Below, in pieces: positions 51,367 to 62,880 of a stretch of DNA of 64,000 nt. Every line of letters starts with the position of its first letter. Position 1 is the first letter of the stretch. The translations under genes were made by a program, and so were the position numbers. The DNA comes from Hirsutella rhossiliensis (taxonomy: Eukaryota > Ascomycota > Sordariomycetes > Hypocreales > Ophiocordycipitaceae). Location: contig NW_025408676.1 in NCBI RefSeq assembly GCF_020360975.1, positions 1,736,001-1,800,000 of the forward strand, written 5' to 3'. A model generated the notes under the pieces. It made no database searches. It worked only from the letters and a program-made list of their open reading frames with translations, and was not told the DNA's origin.

Positions 51367-52935
51367 ACGTAATCCACCCCCTTCCCGGTCACACCCCCTA
51401 CCCGCTCAAAAATTCCCCACCGACGCGACCCGCACCTCACGTCACGACCAACCGAACACAACAGACGGCAATTGAGTCCAAGAGACAAACAAGCAAGTCA
51501 ATTCAGAACTGTCTAGCTATTACACGTCCGGGCATTGTGTTCAAAGACCTGCATTTACTACACCGTTGTGGTGCACGCTGTCTTGGGACGCATAGCTCTT
51601 CTTCTCTCTGCCGTCGGGCCTGCTCCTCCTCGACAAGTTGTTGCCGTGCATCATGGTTGCTATTCCTGTCAACCTGAACGCGTAACCGTGACAGAACCCG
51701 GGGTCGGATTGAATGGAGAAAGGCCTGTGGCCATGAATCCACATCGGATGTTCGACGGGGAGAGTGCTTGTCCGCGGGCCTCGACGTATAGAGGCAGGAA
51801 GTCCTCTTTCTCAATGTGGTTGACCCCTGCGAGCATCTTCTCTTGAACCTTCTGCCCATATATCGTTTTCAAGGGCGAAAAGCACCCGACATCCAGAGGC
51901 TGTAAGAGATGTGAGGAATTAGCTGGCATTTGGAGTACCACAATGGCATTATCCGTACAGTACTTGTCAAATTCCGGCGTAACATGGCTGCCGTGCCCGT
52001 CGAGAATGAGAAGTCGACGTGTTCCAACCGTACGGCGCCGTGTGTATGGGTCGAAAACTGCCTTTAACCAATGCAATCCAAGGTCGTCGGAAGTCCATTT
52101 GTCGCTCACGGCAATCTGCCAGTCCTTGGGCACACCTGCTTTGTACCAGCTTGCTTGGTGCACCTTGCCCTGGAAGATGACCATCGCCGGCAAAACCCAA
52201 CCTAGGCAATTGATAGACTCAATCACCGTAACCCCATTCTCGATTTCCTGGCTGCATGACCATAGGCCGACCTCGCCGGTCAGACCGAGTAAGGACTCTT
52301 GCCGTCGCAATGACTCCCATTTGAACCCCCCCCCGTCTTATCGAAGTTGTAGACATCCTCGTCAAGAATCCCCCATTTCTGCTTCGCCATTGCCACTCGA
52401 TCGTACCATTCTTGGATCGTCTTCGGACCTTCGCATTTGGCACGTTGGTAATCATATCGACGAGTATTTCGCCTTGATTTCGTCGTGGCGGCCAACGAAC
52501 TTCCGCACCCAATTCTCGCCGACAGTTTCTTGGCCGCGCTCAGAGAGCAACAAGTTGGCCATGCGGCGAGTGTAGACCACTGTCGGCGGCATCCCTCGCT
52601 CGTCCATCGACAAGACCCATTGTACGAGGGCAGTCTCTTCCGTCGCCGTCAACTTCCGGTTGTTCATCTGCGCATCGCGTCGGGGGCGGGCACCGCGCAG
52701 TCGACCAGATACTGTCGAGTGAGGGATATCATATGCCGTTGCGGCCTTGTGGGTACTGTCGAATTGGCCTTGCTGATAGGCCTTGACGGCGAGCAGGACC
52801 CGTTCTTCGCGTGGAATCGATTGGTCTCGAATTTCCGTCATCGTGCTCGGCTTGTCTCGCCATGAAGTGCGGGTCGTGTCGGTGGGGAATTTTTGAGCGG
52901 GTAGGGGGTGTGACCGGGAAGGGGGTGGATTACGT
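51367..52935 (-). mobile_element. Pogo/Fot-type DNA transposon 4
   Basis: TA duplications flank it at 51365-51366 and 52936-52937. The inverted repeats start ACGTAATCCACCCCCTTCCC and extend about 65 bp through CTCAAAAATTCCCCACCGAC. The size is 1569 bp, and a single transposase gene fills the interior on the minus strand. Confidence 0.92.
51669..52841 (-). pseudogene. Pogo 4 transposase, frameshifted
   Basis: The start MTEIRDQSIPREERVLLAVK leads to a helix-turn-helix (KAATAYDIPHSTVSGRLRG) and a CENP-B-like domain (ENWVRKFVGRHDEIKAKYSS). A one-base loss near 52455 and an expanded G tract near 52325 break the frame around NFDKTG, where the usual Glu is Lys. The rest carries LILDGHGSHVTPEFD, LLQPLDVGCFSPLK and FMATGLSPFNP. 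The C-terminal coiled coil is in yet another frame near 51600. Inverted repeats are intact, so it could still be moved by a related transposase. Confidence 0.86.
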
Positions 52936-53159
52936 TAACTTAAAGGCGCGGGGGTCCGCGCCTCTATTGGCTCCCCACTCACCTAGCTAGCATACGTACA
53001 CAGTCACGTGTACGGCTGAGTACGGCTGAGGCCACAAAGCTAGCTTCGTGACTTCCTCTCCCTTGGAGATAGACAATCCTCATAGCATAATACGACACAC
53101 CGGTTGAACGACGTTCCCAGTTTGTCTCATGCTCGAGCCCTGCCAACACTTACCCTGCA

Positions 53160-53539
53160 TTTTAACATTCTGCGAGAGGAAAGAACAAGACTCCTGGCAC
53201 CCGGAGACGATACGCCGTGATAGCTAGAGGCTTTGAAGCCCAAGAACAGACGCTTGCCGAGCACAGCAACAGAATCGCGAAGCTAGAGGAAGAAGTGGCC
53301 CGGCTGCAGAGAGGCAAGAAGAGGAGAGCAATTCCGAACCCGAACAGACGGTTCATGACTCTCAGTGAAGCTTTGGTGGCTGAGGAAGCCATTCCCAAAT
53401 TAAAAGCCAAGAGATAGCCGTTGTGCTGAATTCTGACACAGAGGAGGAGGCGGTCTCAGAGGTGGAGACAGCTTCAGTGATCGAAGTCAAGGTGGCACCG
53501 AAGCCCTTCCAGTCACCACCAGATCCGGGCGAATGGTAA
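53160..53539 (+). pseudogene. Pogo transposase C-terminal remnant
   Basis: A frame from about 53217 reads IARGFEAQEQTLAEHSNRIA and KLEEEVARLQRGKKRRAIPN, then PNRRFMTLSEALV, the pogo-type coiled coil plus basic motif. A frame change near 53410 leads to an acidic tail ending SPPDPGEW. The DDE core is absent. Confidence 0.65.
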
Positions 53540-53715
53540 AAAGCGCCGGGACATATAAGAGCGTCCATTTCTCTACGGAATGATATTTTTTTGTGTTTAT
53601 AATGTTAAGTTCTGATCATATTTCATGTAGTTCAAATGGTAGACTTTTGGTGGAGAATTTTTCAATTGCGCTACCGAAAGGTGGGTGTTACCGAAAGGGG
53701 GGTGGGGCATGGTAA
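53540..53715. other. AT-rich stretch and pogo-like terminal motif
   Basis: ATTGCGCTACCGAAAGG, then GGGTGTTACCGAAAGGGG and GTGGGGCATGG, ends before TA at 53714. It follows the pogo C-terminal remnant at the distance expected for the 3' end of such an element. Confidence 0.55.
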
Positions 53716-54806
53716 TGCCCTTGGCCCGGCTGCTGGGAAGAAAAGGAAGAGGGCCATAGGCACAGCAGAGGGCAGCATTTCTCTCAACCCGACCCAGAGC
53801 GTCGTTGTTGCCCTAGTCAAGCAACTACCAGAACAGACATACCATGTCTTCTTTGATAACCTCTTTTCCTCGCCGAACCTCCTCAACGCTCTTCGTCAGC
53901 TAGAGATTGGGGCCACAGGCACAGCCCGAATCAACTGTGGCTTCTACAAACCCTTCGTGGAGGCGAAGAAAGCTGACACAAAGGGGGACTGTTGGCCGTG
54001 GGGCACACTGAAGACTGCGCCAACCCCTGACGGTCAGGTACGAGTACTAGAAGACAGGCTCTCTAGTAATTCCCCTACTAATTCGTCTTCTTCTTCTAGG
54101 TCAACCAATTCGCTTGGAAAGATAACGCTCTTGTGCTATTCCTCTCAACAGTCTATTCCGGCGAGGAATTCGAAGAGCGAATTCGGCGCCGGCCGACAAC
54201 AACGCAGCCTCGAGCACGCCCAATACAGCAAAAATTCGGTGCCGAGCCTGTATTACGTCTTCCTGTGCCGTCTATCTCTGCAGACTACATTGATCAAATG
54301 GGCGGCGTTGATATTGGTGACCAACTAAGAGCAGGAGAGGGACTAGACCACCGTGTTTGTAGGGGAAATTGGCGGGCACTTGCGTGGACCTTCCTGCTTG
54401 AGACTGCCCTTGTTAACAGCTACCTTCTTCAGCTTTGGGGCCAGCCAAGCTGGCCGCGAATAACCTCACAGCGCGAGTGGCGGCAACGCATTGTGAGAGA
54501 TCTTTGCGAGGCTTACGGTATAGCAAAGACGGTAGCTCAAGACAACTATTTCGAGCTGGAGACATATTTACGCCTATAACACAGCATAAACATGTCAATC
54601 GCGGCAAAAGCTCTCGCTGCCTTCCTTGTCAAGGCTTTAAAGCTGGGGAAATAAGATCACGAAGTCGGCGCAAGCCGTTAGGCACAGCTAGCAGCAATGC
54701 ACGCAAGAAGCCGGGCACGAAGACTCGTAAGGGATGTAACCAGTGTGATGTAGCTATATGTACTAAGCAGGATTGCTGGGACTTCTACCATAGCCAAATT
54801 TGCTAG
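53716..54806 (+). pseudogene. piggyBac-like transposase, 5'-truncated
   Basis: It begins inside the core: VVVALVKQLPEQTYHVFFDN and LFSSPNLLNALRQLEIGATG carry the second catalytic Asp of the piggyBac (DDE_Tnp_1_7) fold. A probable intron (GTACGAGTAC to TTCTAG, about 54038-54100) is followed by SADYIDQMGGVDIGDQLRAG with the third Asp, and RALAWTFLLETALVNSYLLQ. A frame change then leads to a C-terminal cysteine-rich domain (CLPCQGFKAG, CNQCDVAICTKQDCWDFYHS) ending at 54806. The N-terminal third is missing. Confidence 0.82.
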
Positions 54807-54869
54807 TAAAACAATGTACCCCTAATCGCCTAGTGGTCTTATTGGCTGAGATCCCTGTTCGTGACCCCC

Positions 54870-55018
54870 CTTGCTCCTCCTCGACACTCAAAGGGATGGG
54901 CCATTCCACGAGCATGAAAAGTGGGCTTTCATGAGTGATGCATGGGGTCAATGTGACTTTACGCACGTGCACTTGACACAAATTTATCGGCAGAACGATA
55001 AACATTTTTTAAAGATGC
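54870..55018 (+). pseudogene. PIF1-like helicase fragment
   Basis: The frame reads EKWAFMSDAWGQCDFTHVHL, then TQIYRQNDKHFLKMLSDL. The order W-x-x-M-x-x-AW ... L-x-x-I-(Y/F)RQ-x-D-x-x-F is typical of PIF1-family helicases just after motif III. It ends at the LTR that starts at 55019. Too short to tell a host PIF1 from a mobile one. Confidence 0.6.
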
Positions 55019-55105
55019 TGTCGGATCTCACCACGAGGCACGCACGAGGGACAAGTCGGATGTGAAAGCTGATCCCGCAGAGAAGGGGTAAAAGAGGTCT
55101 CTGTT

Positions 55106-55431
55106 TGTTGCGAAGCCGCTCGTAGGACCTCTAGAGGTTCCCTGCTTGCTGATGCTCCTGCTGAGACAGTCAGCCAGGACGTCAGGCCTGCTTTCTGATG
55201 CGTCGGCTGAGACAGTCAGCCCGGCCGTCAGGGACGGTGTCCTAGGAAAAGTGGGGCGCAGCCACCGACGATTGACGGAGGTGTGAGGCAGACGGAGAAG
55301 ATCGAGATTGTGGCCAGGAATAAAGGGCGAGGAAGGAAGGAACAGACACAGAGAACAGAAGGAAAATGGAGCAGCACCGGACGATTCTGAAATACTAACT
55401 TTATGCCTATTTGGCCCTACTTTTCGTGACA
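55106..55431 (+). repeat. 5' LTR of Copia E
   Basis: 326 bp, TGTTGCGAAGCCG to CTTTTCGTGACA. It contains an internal near-duplication CTGAGACAGTCAGCC at about 55161 and 55208. Confidence 0.92.
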
Positions 55432-55501
55432 GTCATGAGCCCGGAGGAACTACGTTCCTGTAACTTCCATTCCGACCGAAAACCACTCTCAAATCAACGA
55501 G

Positions 55502-56704
55502 ATGTCGAAGTCTTCTGCCGCCCCTGCACGAGCGATCCTCTCAGGACCAAGCAACTGGGACAAATGGAGAAGGGAGCTCAGGAATCGAACTGACAAGACG
55601 ATCCATAGCCTGATCTTTACCAACGAGGACCCCCTCGAACCTCCTGAGCGACCTGAATTCCGCCACTACGCCCCTGATGCTGTTAGACTCGCTGACCTCT
55701 CTGCCGTTCAGAAGAGAGATTATAACGACGCGATGCGGGACTATGATATCAGGAGGAAAGAGTATAAAGATGAGACTAAACTGGTTACCAACGCTCGCAT
55801 AGCGATGCAGGAATCAGTGGTATCCTCGAAGCAGAACGCCTTCGACGAAGACCTTCCAATTCGTCAGTGGTTTAAACGTCTAGAAGCGTCGACGGCCCCT
55901 GAAGCGGGATATATGATGAATCTCACAAGGACCAAGTATTCGACCCACCTAAAGAGATTTAACGCAAAGGATCTAGACTCCTGGATCGACAAATGGGAAG
56001 ACATAATGTCTGACGCCGATAAGTATAAGCTAATGGAGGCCCAAACGGGCCAGTGGCTTAGAGACGTTGCCACATTGATTAGGCCTCTGGATAACTCCCT
56101 AGGCTACCAGTACGAACAAGGAAGCAGGATACTCGACGCAAAATCAGAGGCTACCCAGGGAAACTGTTCGACTTCGACCGATATGGTCCTCCTGCTGCTG
56201 CTCCTGTTAACCCCGTTGTTCACAATCCGGCAGCAGCTGCAGTAGCCGCGATGGCCGCTGCAGCAACGGCCGCAGTCGCCGCCGTTCTTGCAGCCCAAGC
56301 TCCGACGGAGAGTCAATGGACTGTTGAGAGAGTCGTGCGAGATGTGAAGCATCTGGCCGAAAGCAGAGAAGCAGAAAAACCCGAGGTGCTATCAAAGAGG
56401 AGGCGCATTTCATGCGGACAAAGCAGCAGCAGACGCAGACGATGCGGACGAAGTACCGCCAGCGAAGAAGAAGAAGCTGGACAGAGAGCCCTTGGAAGGG
56501 AGCCATATTCCAAAGAGATCCCTGCCTTGCCTGCAGACGCAAGGGACACGAGCTCGAGGTTGCTGGCAGGTTATCGAAGAAGCCAGACCAGAGGGCTATA
56601 ATCCGCCCCCTGAAAGGTATCTCAAGATGACACGAGAGAGAGTCGCTGACGATCCTGTCCTGAAAAGGAGAATTGAAGATATTCGAAAGAAAATGCAGAA
56701 ATAG
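55502..56704 (+). pseudogene. Copia E gag region
   Basis: The frame from ATG 55502 encodes a capsid-like protein (SGPSNWDKWRRELRNRTDKT near the N-terminus; GYMMNLTRTKYSTHLKRFNA). Near 56170 it changes frame to an Ala-rich segment, then to a Lys/Arg-rich part. Near 56520 comes a zinc-knuckle-like CLACRRKGHELEV, with the last Cys seen in the neighbouring frame (RARGCWQVIEEARPEG). It ends with ERVADDPVLKRRIEDIRKKM at 56704. At least two frame breaks. Confidence 0.8.
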
Positions 56705-56799
56705 CAACCAAGGATGAGGGGAAGGCTTGTGGGCTCAGCAAACCCAGCTTTCGTGTTCTCAGCTGAGTCCCTGGCCTAAGGATCGGAATATCCGCTTAA

Positions 56800-59700
56800 G
56801 AATTCAACCCTCCTTGATTGCGGCGCATCTCTTCATATCAACAACAAGCTCAGTCGGTTCCGATCGTTTAAAAGGCCAAGAATGACTTTATCGTCGCCGG
56901 TGACTCTCTCGTTCGAATCGAAGGATTCGGGCGAGTCAATGTCGCAACGACGATGCCTGACGGCTCCCACCGAACACTCCGATTAAAGAAGGTTGCCTAC
57001 TGTCCCGGTTTCTCATCGAGCCTGGTTTCTTTGCAGACTCTTATCGACGACGATCAGATCTTTTGGGATACGCTGTCTGAGCCTATGAGGCTAGTCCGAA
57101 AGGGCCAGACTATCGGGATCACCGAGAGGAAATATCAGCAGTTTGTTGTTGAATACCAGCCCGTGGAAACCGAATTCCCGGATTTCAACAGTGCGTTCCA
57201 GGCATCGAAGAAGGAGACAAGGAAAGCTCGAAGAGCCGGCTCAAGAGATCCTCGACCTGCCTCTCAAGGAGACGGCAAGCTTTGGCACGCCCGTCTTGGT
57301 CACCCTGGTCCAATGGCTTTGCACAAGCTAGGCCTACAAAGGGGTCCGGATTAAGGGCCGAAAACCGTCGAATGCGAGTACTGTGCTCAGGGAAGGTCAG
57401 AAGGCAAGTCTCCGCCGTCCACCTGACGAGGAAAGAGACAAGCCGTGCTACGAGATCTGGATAGACTGGACCGACCTTGCGAGAGACCACGAGAACTACG
57501 TCCGTGTGATGTTTATCACAGACGCCTTCTCTGGAATGGTCTTTCCCTACTTCATGAAGACCTACAAGGCAAAGGAACACGGAGCTGTCTTGAAAGACTT
57601 TTCCTCCTTTATGCTCGCTCGCTTTGGATTTAAGACGAATGTCGTGCGCTCTGACGGCGAGCTCTTCACGAAGAAAATCTCAGCCTGGATGAGGAAGAAA
57701 GGGATGACAAAGGCGATGTCAGCTTCCAACACTCAGGACCAGAATGGTGGAGCCGAGAGGTCAGGAGGATCTCTACCGAGAGAGCGAGAGTCATGAGGAT
57801 TGCCTCTCGACTACCGCATTCACTATGGAAAGAGATCATCGAAGCAGCCTGCTACCTCCGAAACCGAACGCCAAGAGAGCCTCGATTCGCCGCTGAAAAC
57901 GCTAACGAAGGAGAAGCCGACTGGAAGTCTCCCATTGACTTGTTCACAGGGAAGAAAAATCAGCTCTCACATCTTCGTGCGTACGGCTGCCGAGCCTACG
58001 CAATGACAGCAAATGCACAGCTTGGATTGAGGAAGAGGTGGAAGCTCGACCCGAGAGCTCACATCGGATACCTCATCGGTTATAAGTCTACAAATATCTT
58101 CCTAATTTGGATCCCTCTCTTGAAGAAGGTCATTGCAACGAGAGATGTTGTCTTTGACGAGTATACGTTCTTCGAAGGAGGAGGCGAGCGGATGCCGCTG
58201 CCTGCGAGCATCGGAGAGATGATCCAACAGATTGAAATCCCGGAAGACCAGACGGCGAATCAGGCCATCCTTGACGAAGAGACCGATGAAGACACTGATA
58301 TCGAGGACCTCGAGGATGATGACATCAGAATGGCTGAAGATAACGAAGTCGAGGAGCAGGGACAACAACAAAGCGAAGAGCAGGAAAAAGAAGACTACGG
58401 GAGAGCGCGGGAGCTGGAAGATGCATACCTAACGCCACCAGCTTCTGACCCGGAGGAAGAAGAACCACATGGAGTCTTTTCGGTTCACTTTCCATACGCT
58501 GACCCTAATGGGGTGGTGGTAAAAGCCCCTTTCCAAGTCGATCTGGAGCCGTTGCAAGCTCAGAAGAGAGTCCGTGTTCAGGATGATCCTGAAGAGGAGG
58601 CTCACCCTGAGGGGGTGGGTTGCTCTCTTGGAGGAGCGGCATTTCAAGCCGACCTTGAAGGCCTGATGAAAGAATCGCGTTTGAAAGCTCTGGAACCATT
58701 TGATCAACCAGAGCTGGATCAGTCATACATCGACCGTTTTGCCGACTTCGTCCCGGTGCCAATTGAGGACGGGGTGCACGGAGCCTTCACAGCAGGAAGG
58801 TTGTTCAGACCGAAAAGCGCAAAAGTCCACAAGAGAGACCTACCCGAGCCTCCACAGACGCAGAAGCAACTAGAAAAACACCCGTATAGAGAGGAATTCA
58901 CCCAGGCTCAGAGAGACCACCTGGCCTCACATGCGGAAATGGGCTCGTTTGACGAGGTCTTCTGGACGAAGGCTGCTGGAAAGCAGGTCCTCGGTTGCAA
59001 GTGGGTATTCATCTATAAGACTGATAAGCACGGCAATCTCCAAAGTGCAAAGCTCGCCTCGTTGTCTGTGGCAATCAGCAAGAAAAGGGGGACCTGCCTA
59101 CTCGAGCGACTACCCTCGCAGGAATGTCGTTTCGTACGCTAATGGCCATTGCCGCGAAACACGACCTCGAATTGGAACAGATGGATGCAGTCAATGCTTT
59201 TGTTCATGCCCCCCTCGACGACGAAGAAGTTATCTTCATGAGGATGCCACCGGGGTTCCAGAAGAGGGGGAAAGTCCTACGCCTGAGAAAAGCTCTCTAC
59301 GGACTACGCCGCTCGCCGCTCCTCTGGCAACAGATGCTTACGTCGTCTCTAGAGGAACTGGGATTCAGAAAAGTTCCCCAGGAGCCGTGTGTCATGATGA
59401 AGGGAGCGGTGACCGTCTTCTTCTACGTTGATGACATCATCTGGGCATTCCGGAAGGAGGACGAAGGGGTCGTCGAAGAAGCTACTCGGGGACTACAGAA
59501 AAAGATCAACCTAACTCGGCTTGAGAACCTCGCTGGTTCTTGGGATTCGTATCCTCCGCGATCGTCAAAGGAAGACGCTTTGGCTGACGCAAGACGCCTA
59601 TATCGACAAGATCGCGTATAAGTTCCTGTTAAACAACGACAACGCCCCTGAGTCTCTCAAGCTCCCAGACACGCCAATGATCTCTGACGAAGAGCTCCTG

Positions 59701-60177
59701 CCAGCTACAAGCCAAGCAAATGAAAGGGAAAAACATCAGTATCTCCAGAAGGTTGGTTCCGTGCTCTTCTCAGCAATTTCAACGCGACCAGATATTGCGT
59801 TTGCCGTATCCCGACTGGCAAGACATAACCACAATCCCGATGAGAAGCACCAGAAAGCAGCAGACAGAGTTATCCTCTTCCTCTTTGCAACGAGATCGTA
59901 CGCGTTACGTCTCGGAGGAGGATCGAAGGAAGCGGAGCTGTTCCTCTGTTCGAGTGACGCATCGTTCGCAGACAATTCAGTCGACAGGAAGAGCTCACAA
60001 GGCTACGTCATGACCCTATTTGGAGGATCAGTGGCGTGGAGAGCGTCAAAGCAAGCGACAGTCACGACGTCAAGCACGGAGGCTGAGTTGCTTGCTCTCT
60101 CAGAGGCGTCAAAGGAGGCGATCTTCCTGAGCCGTCTGTTGAATTCCTGGACATCCGAATTCCCTCTCCGTTGGTAG
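56800..60177 (+). pseudogene. Copia E pol: protease, integrase, reverse transcriptase, RNase H
   Basis: Protease with LLDCGASLHINNKLSRF near 56815 (Cys replaces the usual Ser) and LKKVAYCPGFSSSLVSL. Pre-integrase LWHARLGHPGPMALHKLG. Integrase core IDWTDLARDHENYVRVMFIT, VVRSDGELFTKKI and SNTQDQNGGAERSGG. Reverse transcriptase from about 58850, with LELEQMDAVNAFVHAPLDDE, LRKALYGLRRSPLLW and the catalytic FYVDDIIWAF. RNase H with CSSDASFADNSVDRKSSQGY and TSSTEAELLALSEASKEAIF. Frame breaks lie near 57355, 57790, 59080 and 59525. The order is that of Copia (integrase before reverse transcriptase). Confidence 0.88.
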
Positions 60178-60561
60178 TGGAATGCGACAATGCCCAGACG
60201 ATCAGACTTCTCAAAGAGGAGAGTACGAAGCTCTCGACGAGACTGAGGCACGTAGACATTCATCAGCATTGGCTACGACAAGAGGTTCAAGATGCTCGAA
60301 TTCGGTCAATTGGGTGCCTACGACACATATGCGAGCAGATGGCTTGACGAAGGCATTGCCGAGGCAGAAGCTCCTCGAGTTCCAACGAATGGTTGGGCTT
60401 GAGGAGATAAAGGAACGATTGAGTAGAGAGGCCAAGCTTGAAGAATTACGAGATGTGATACATCCCGTGATAGCCATAAAGAGGCCCAGGGCGAGAGATG
60501 AGTCGTGCACGACATTCCCGCATCTCTAGCAACGTCCTGGTTGGCCGTCACTAAGGGGGTG
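60178..60561 (+). pseudogene. Copia E RNase H C-terminal end and polypurine tract
   Basis: After a frame change, sequence related to the Copia C-terminus (THMRADGLTKALPRQKLLEF) runs to 60529. TAAGGGGGTG follows just before the 3' LTR. Confidence 0.78.
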
Positions 60562-60891
60562 TGTTGCGAAGCCGCTCGTAGGACCTCTAGAGGTTCCCTG
60601 CTTGCTGATGCTCCTGCTGAGACAGTCAGCCAGGACGTCAGGCCTGCTTTCTGATGCGTCGGCTGAGACAGTCAGCCCGGCCGTCAGGACGGTGTCCTAG
60701 GAAAAGTGGGGCGCAGCCACCCCCGACGATTGACGGAGGTGTGAGGCAGACGGAGAAGATCGAGATTGTGGCCAGGAATAAAAGGGCGAGGAAGGAAGGA
60801 ACAGACACAGAGAACAGAAGGAAAAATGGAGCAGCACCGGACGATTCTGAAATACTAACTTTATGCCTATTTGGCCCTACTTTTCGTGACA
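60562..60891 (+). repeat. 3' LTR of Copia E
   Basis: 330 bp, same termini as the 5' LTR. Differences are mostly single-base indels (for example one G fewer near 60680 and CCACCCCCGACG instead of CCACCGACG), so the insertion is relatively recent. Confidence 0.92.
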
Positions 60892-61069
60892 CTGTTACTG
60901 TTACAAAAGAGAGAGTAAAGAGCGTTGGGTGTCCACTGACCGAGCTTAAATAGCTGTCAGGAGGGACCCCGATATCTGCATACACAGGAAACAAGTATCC
61001 TCCTTCCAAACAGGGTCAGCTCGATGCGACACCTTTTTCTTCCACCACACATATCGTTGCGGCGCATCT

Positions 61070-62640
61070 TTACCAGCCCCACGTCCGGCTCCAGGCTGTA
61101 AACACTGGCGGCTTCCACTGTATCCTGGCCGGGTCGAGAGATCTTTTTTGCTTCTGCTTCTGTTTCTCCCTTTGCTTGATGAGCTTGTCGGGGATGACGA
61201 TCTTGTGGTCGCTCTTGTGATAGACTTGCATATTCATTGCTTGCAGGGTGTGTTCGACATCCTGAGTCATCATGGCTAGAGTTTTGGAAATCACCTCTAT
61301 CGTCACTCTGTCGTCTCGCTCGTTGTAGCCTAGCAGCAGATCGAGTATGTTTTCGGACCAGTACTGGCGATAACTCAAGAGGCCCAGATCTGAAAGCGGC
61401 TTTTCCGGTGATCCTAGCTTGCCTTCGATCTTGGATAGCTCGTATGAGAACTGAATCAGCAACCTTCCGTATCCCTTCCTCTGGTGCTGCGGCAGAGTCA
61501 TGATACAAGCCACGTTGTATCCGTCCGCACTCTCCTTCTCTTTGGAGAAGTATCCTACGATATGGCAGCCCTTGTCGCTCCGGGTCGACATGACGTAAAA
61601 GAGAAGGGTCGACGTCGTAGTACAGTGTCTTGTGATCGAGAAACATTTTAGACAGTAGGCAGAGATTCCGACACCATGTGCGTTGACGACGGCCATCGAT
61701 TTCGAAAAAGGACACGTAGTCGTCTCTGTATATTTCATTACCCGGTGGGTGTTGCAGCGTGCACTTTCTGCGATGTCGCAGGAATGCCTTCTCGTCACCA
61801 TAGTAACTCAAGCAGAATTCGCAGATGAAGATGACGTCATCCTGGCTGAACACTTCTGGATAGGGGGAAAAGTACCACGGAAACAAGTCGTTCTTCCCGA
61901 ATTGGACTCTCGAGATATTTCGTACTCGCGAAATTTCGGCGGGGTTTTGACTCATAGAACCTGAGGTTCTCAACTTCTCGATTTCCTCTTCGCGACTGAA
62001 CCCGCTTTCTTCATAATTCCTTACTTCCTCCTCGTCCGCGTCCAGCTCGTCGGTGGCGGCCGGCGTAGCACTAGCCCCGACGCTGGTGAATGTCTGGGGA
62101 TCGCCATCGGGTCCAATCGACGATGATTTTCGGGTTTGAGACTCCACGAATTCTGGGTGTGACGGAGTCAGCAGATGGATCTGTCGTCGCTTTCCAAAAA
62201 CATTGTGATGGTGGGCACACCTGTCCAAGGATGAGGAGTTGTGGCCTCAGAGTGAACCGACTGCTCCCCTCTTTCCGGGGCGTTTTTTGTGCCTTCGTCG
62301 AAACTGGGGCCTTTTTCGTTTGTACTGACGGCGCTTTCTTGGATTTTGAATCGTTCAGGTTGCCCTTTTCTGGATTCGGCCATTCTACATCCTGGCTGAA
62401 GTCGATTCTGGCCACAGGAACCCACTCATCCAGTCGCTTGTTAAAGTTGTCGAAGTTGCAATAGAAATGCTTGCCACTCTTCGTTTCTTTGATACTGAGG
62501 ATCTCGGCTCGCCGCGGTTGGCCTTCCTTCTCCACCCAGGCAATGCAGCCCGTCCTCAGAGTTTCGGGAGACGCCTTGCCCTTTTCTCGCGGTGCGTCCG
62601 ACCCGACAGCCGCCTCACCACTCGGCGTATCAACCCTCAT
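61070..62640 (-). pseudogene. ESA1: MYST histone acetyltransferase (Esa1-like) with two apparent frameshifts
   Basis: The start at 62640 leads to a chromo-barrel domain (TGCIAWVEKEGQPRRAEILS, YCNFDNFNKRLDEWVPV). A frame break near 62265 precedes [11 protein letters not shown] 68-nt intron (62153-62220) joins it to [17 protein letters not shown]. The MYST domain has a zinc finger ([20 protein letters not shown], then C), [12 protein letters not shown] with the autoacetylated Lys, a second frame break at 61596-61608, [20 protein letters not shown] (catalytic-site Cys and acetyl-CoA loop) and [18 protein letters not shown] with the catalytic Glu. It ends [13 protein letters not shown]. Esa1 acetylates H4 and H2A in NuA4 and is usually essential, so this is a decayed duplicate or contains sequence errors. 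Confidence 0.82.
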
Positions 62641-62880
62641 GATACGGAAGGGAGGGTGCCGGAGAAGGGTGCGTGGGCGACTTTTGGATGGACTCGTAGC
62701 TGATGCTGGAAACTCGATGCCGAGGGCAGGTGGGTGCTGGTAAATTATTCATCGCTAGGCGGTCAAGACAGGAAATCTTATCAGCCCCTGTTAGAAGCAT
62801 AATGAATGAACCATGGCTTTGCTGCATGCATACCTAGGTTAGGTTCCTGCCTGCAAGGGAAAGGGATTTGAATAACGAAA
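62641..62880. other. Upstream region of the ESA1-like gene; no gene seen
   Basis: No supported frame. It should contain the promoter of the minus-strand acetyltransferase. Confidence 0.5.

Larger units (their letters stand above)
55106..60891 (+). mobile_element. Copia LTR retrotransposon E, complete but degraded
   Basis: The LTRs at 55106-55431 and 60562-60891 are about 98 % alike with a few small indels. CTGTT flanks both sides (55101-55105 and 60892-60896). After the 5' LTR comes GTCATGAGCCCGG, complementary to the anticodon arm of initiator tRNA-Met, the half-tRNA primer used by Copia-type elements. A polypurine tract AAGGGGGTG precedes the 3' LTR. A small extra ACTGTT follows the right duplication. 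Confidence 0.92.
55019..61031. repeat. LTR split by Copia E (second copy of the solo LTR family)
   Basis: 55019-55105 matches 41687-41770 and 60897-61031 matches the rest up to CGATGCGACA. The two parts are separated by Copia E and its 5-bp duplication. The outer flanks (PIF1 fragment left, ESA1 3' region right) show no shared 5-bp duplication, so this LTR may have been through a rearrangement. Confidence 0.82.

Noticed and set aside
56905..56935. GTTCGAATCGAAGGATTC resembling a tRNA T-arm
   Set aside because: It lies in the Copia E protease coding region, and no acceptor, D or anticodon arm can be built around it.
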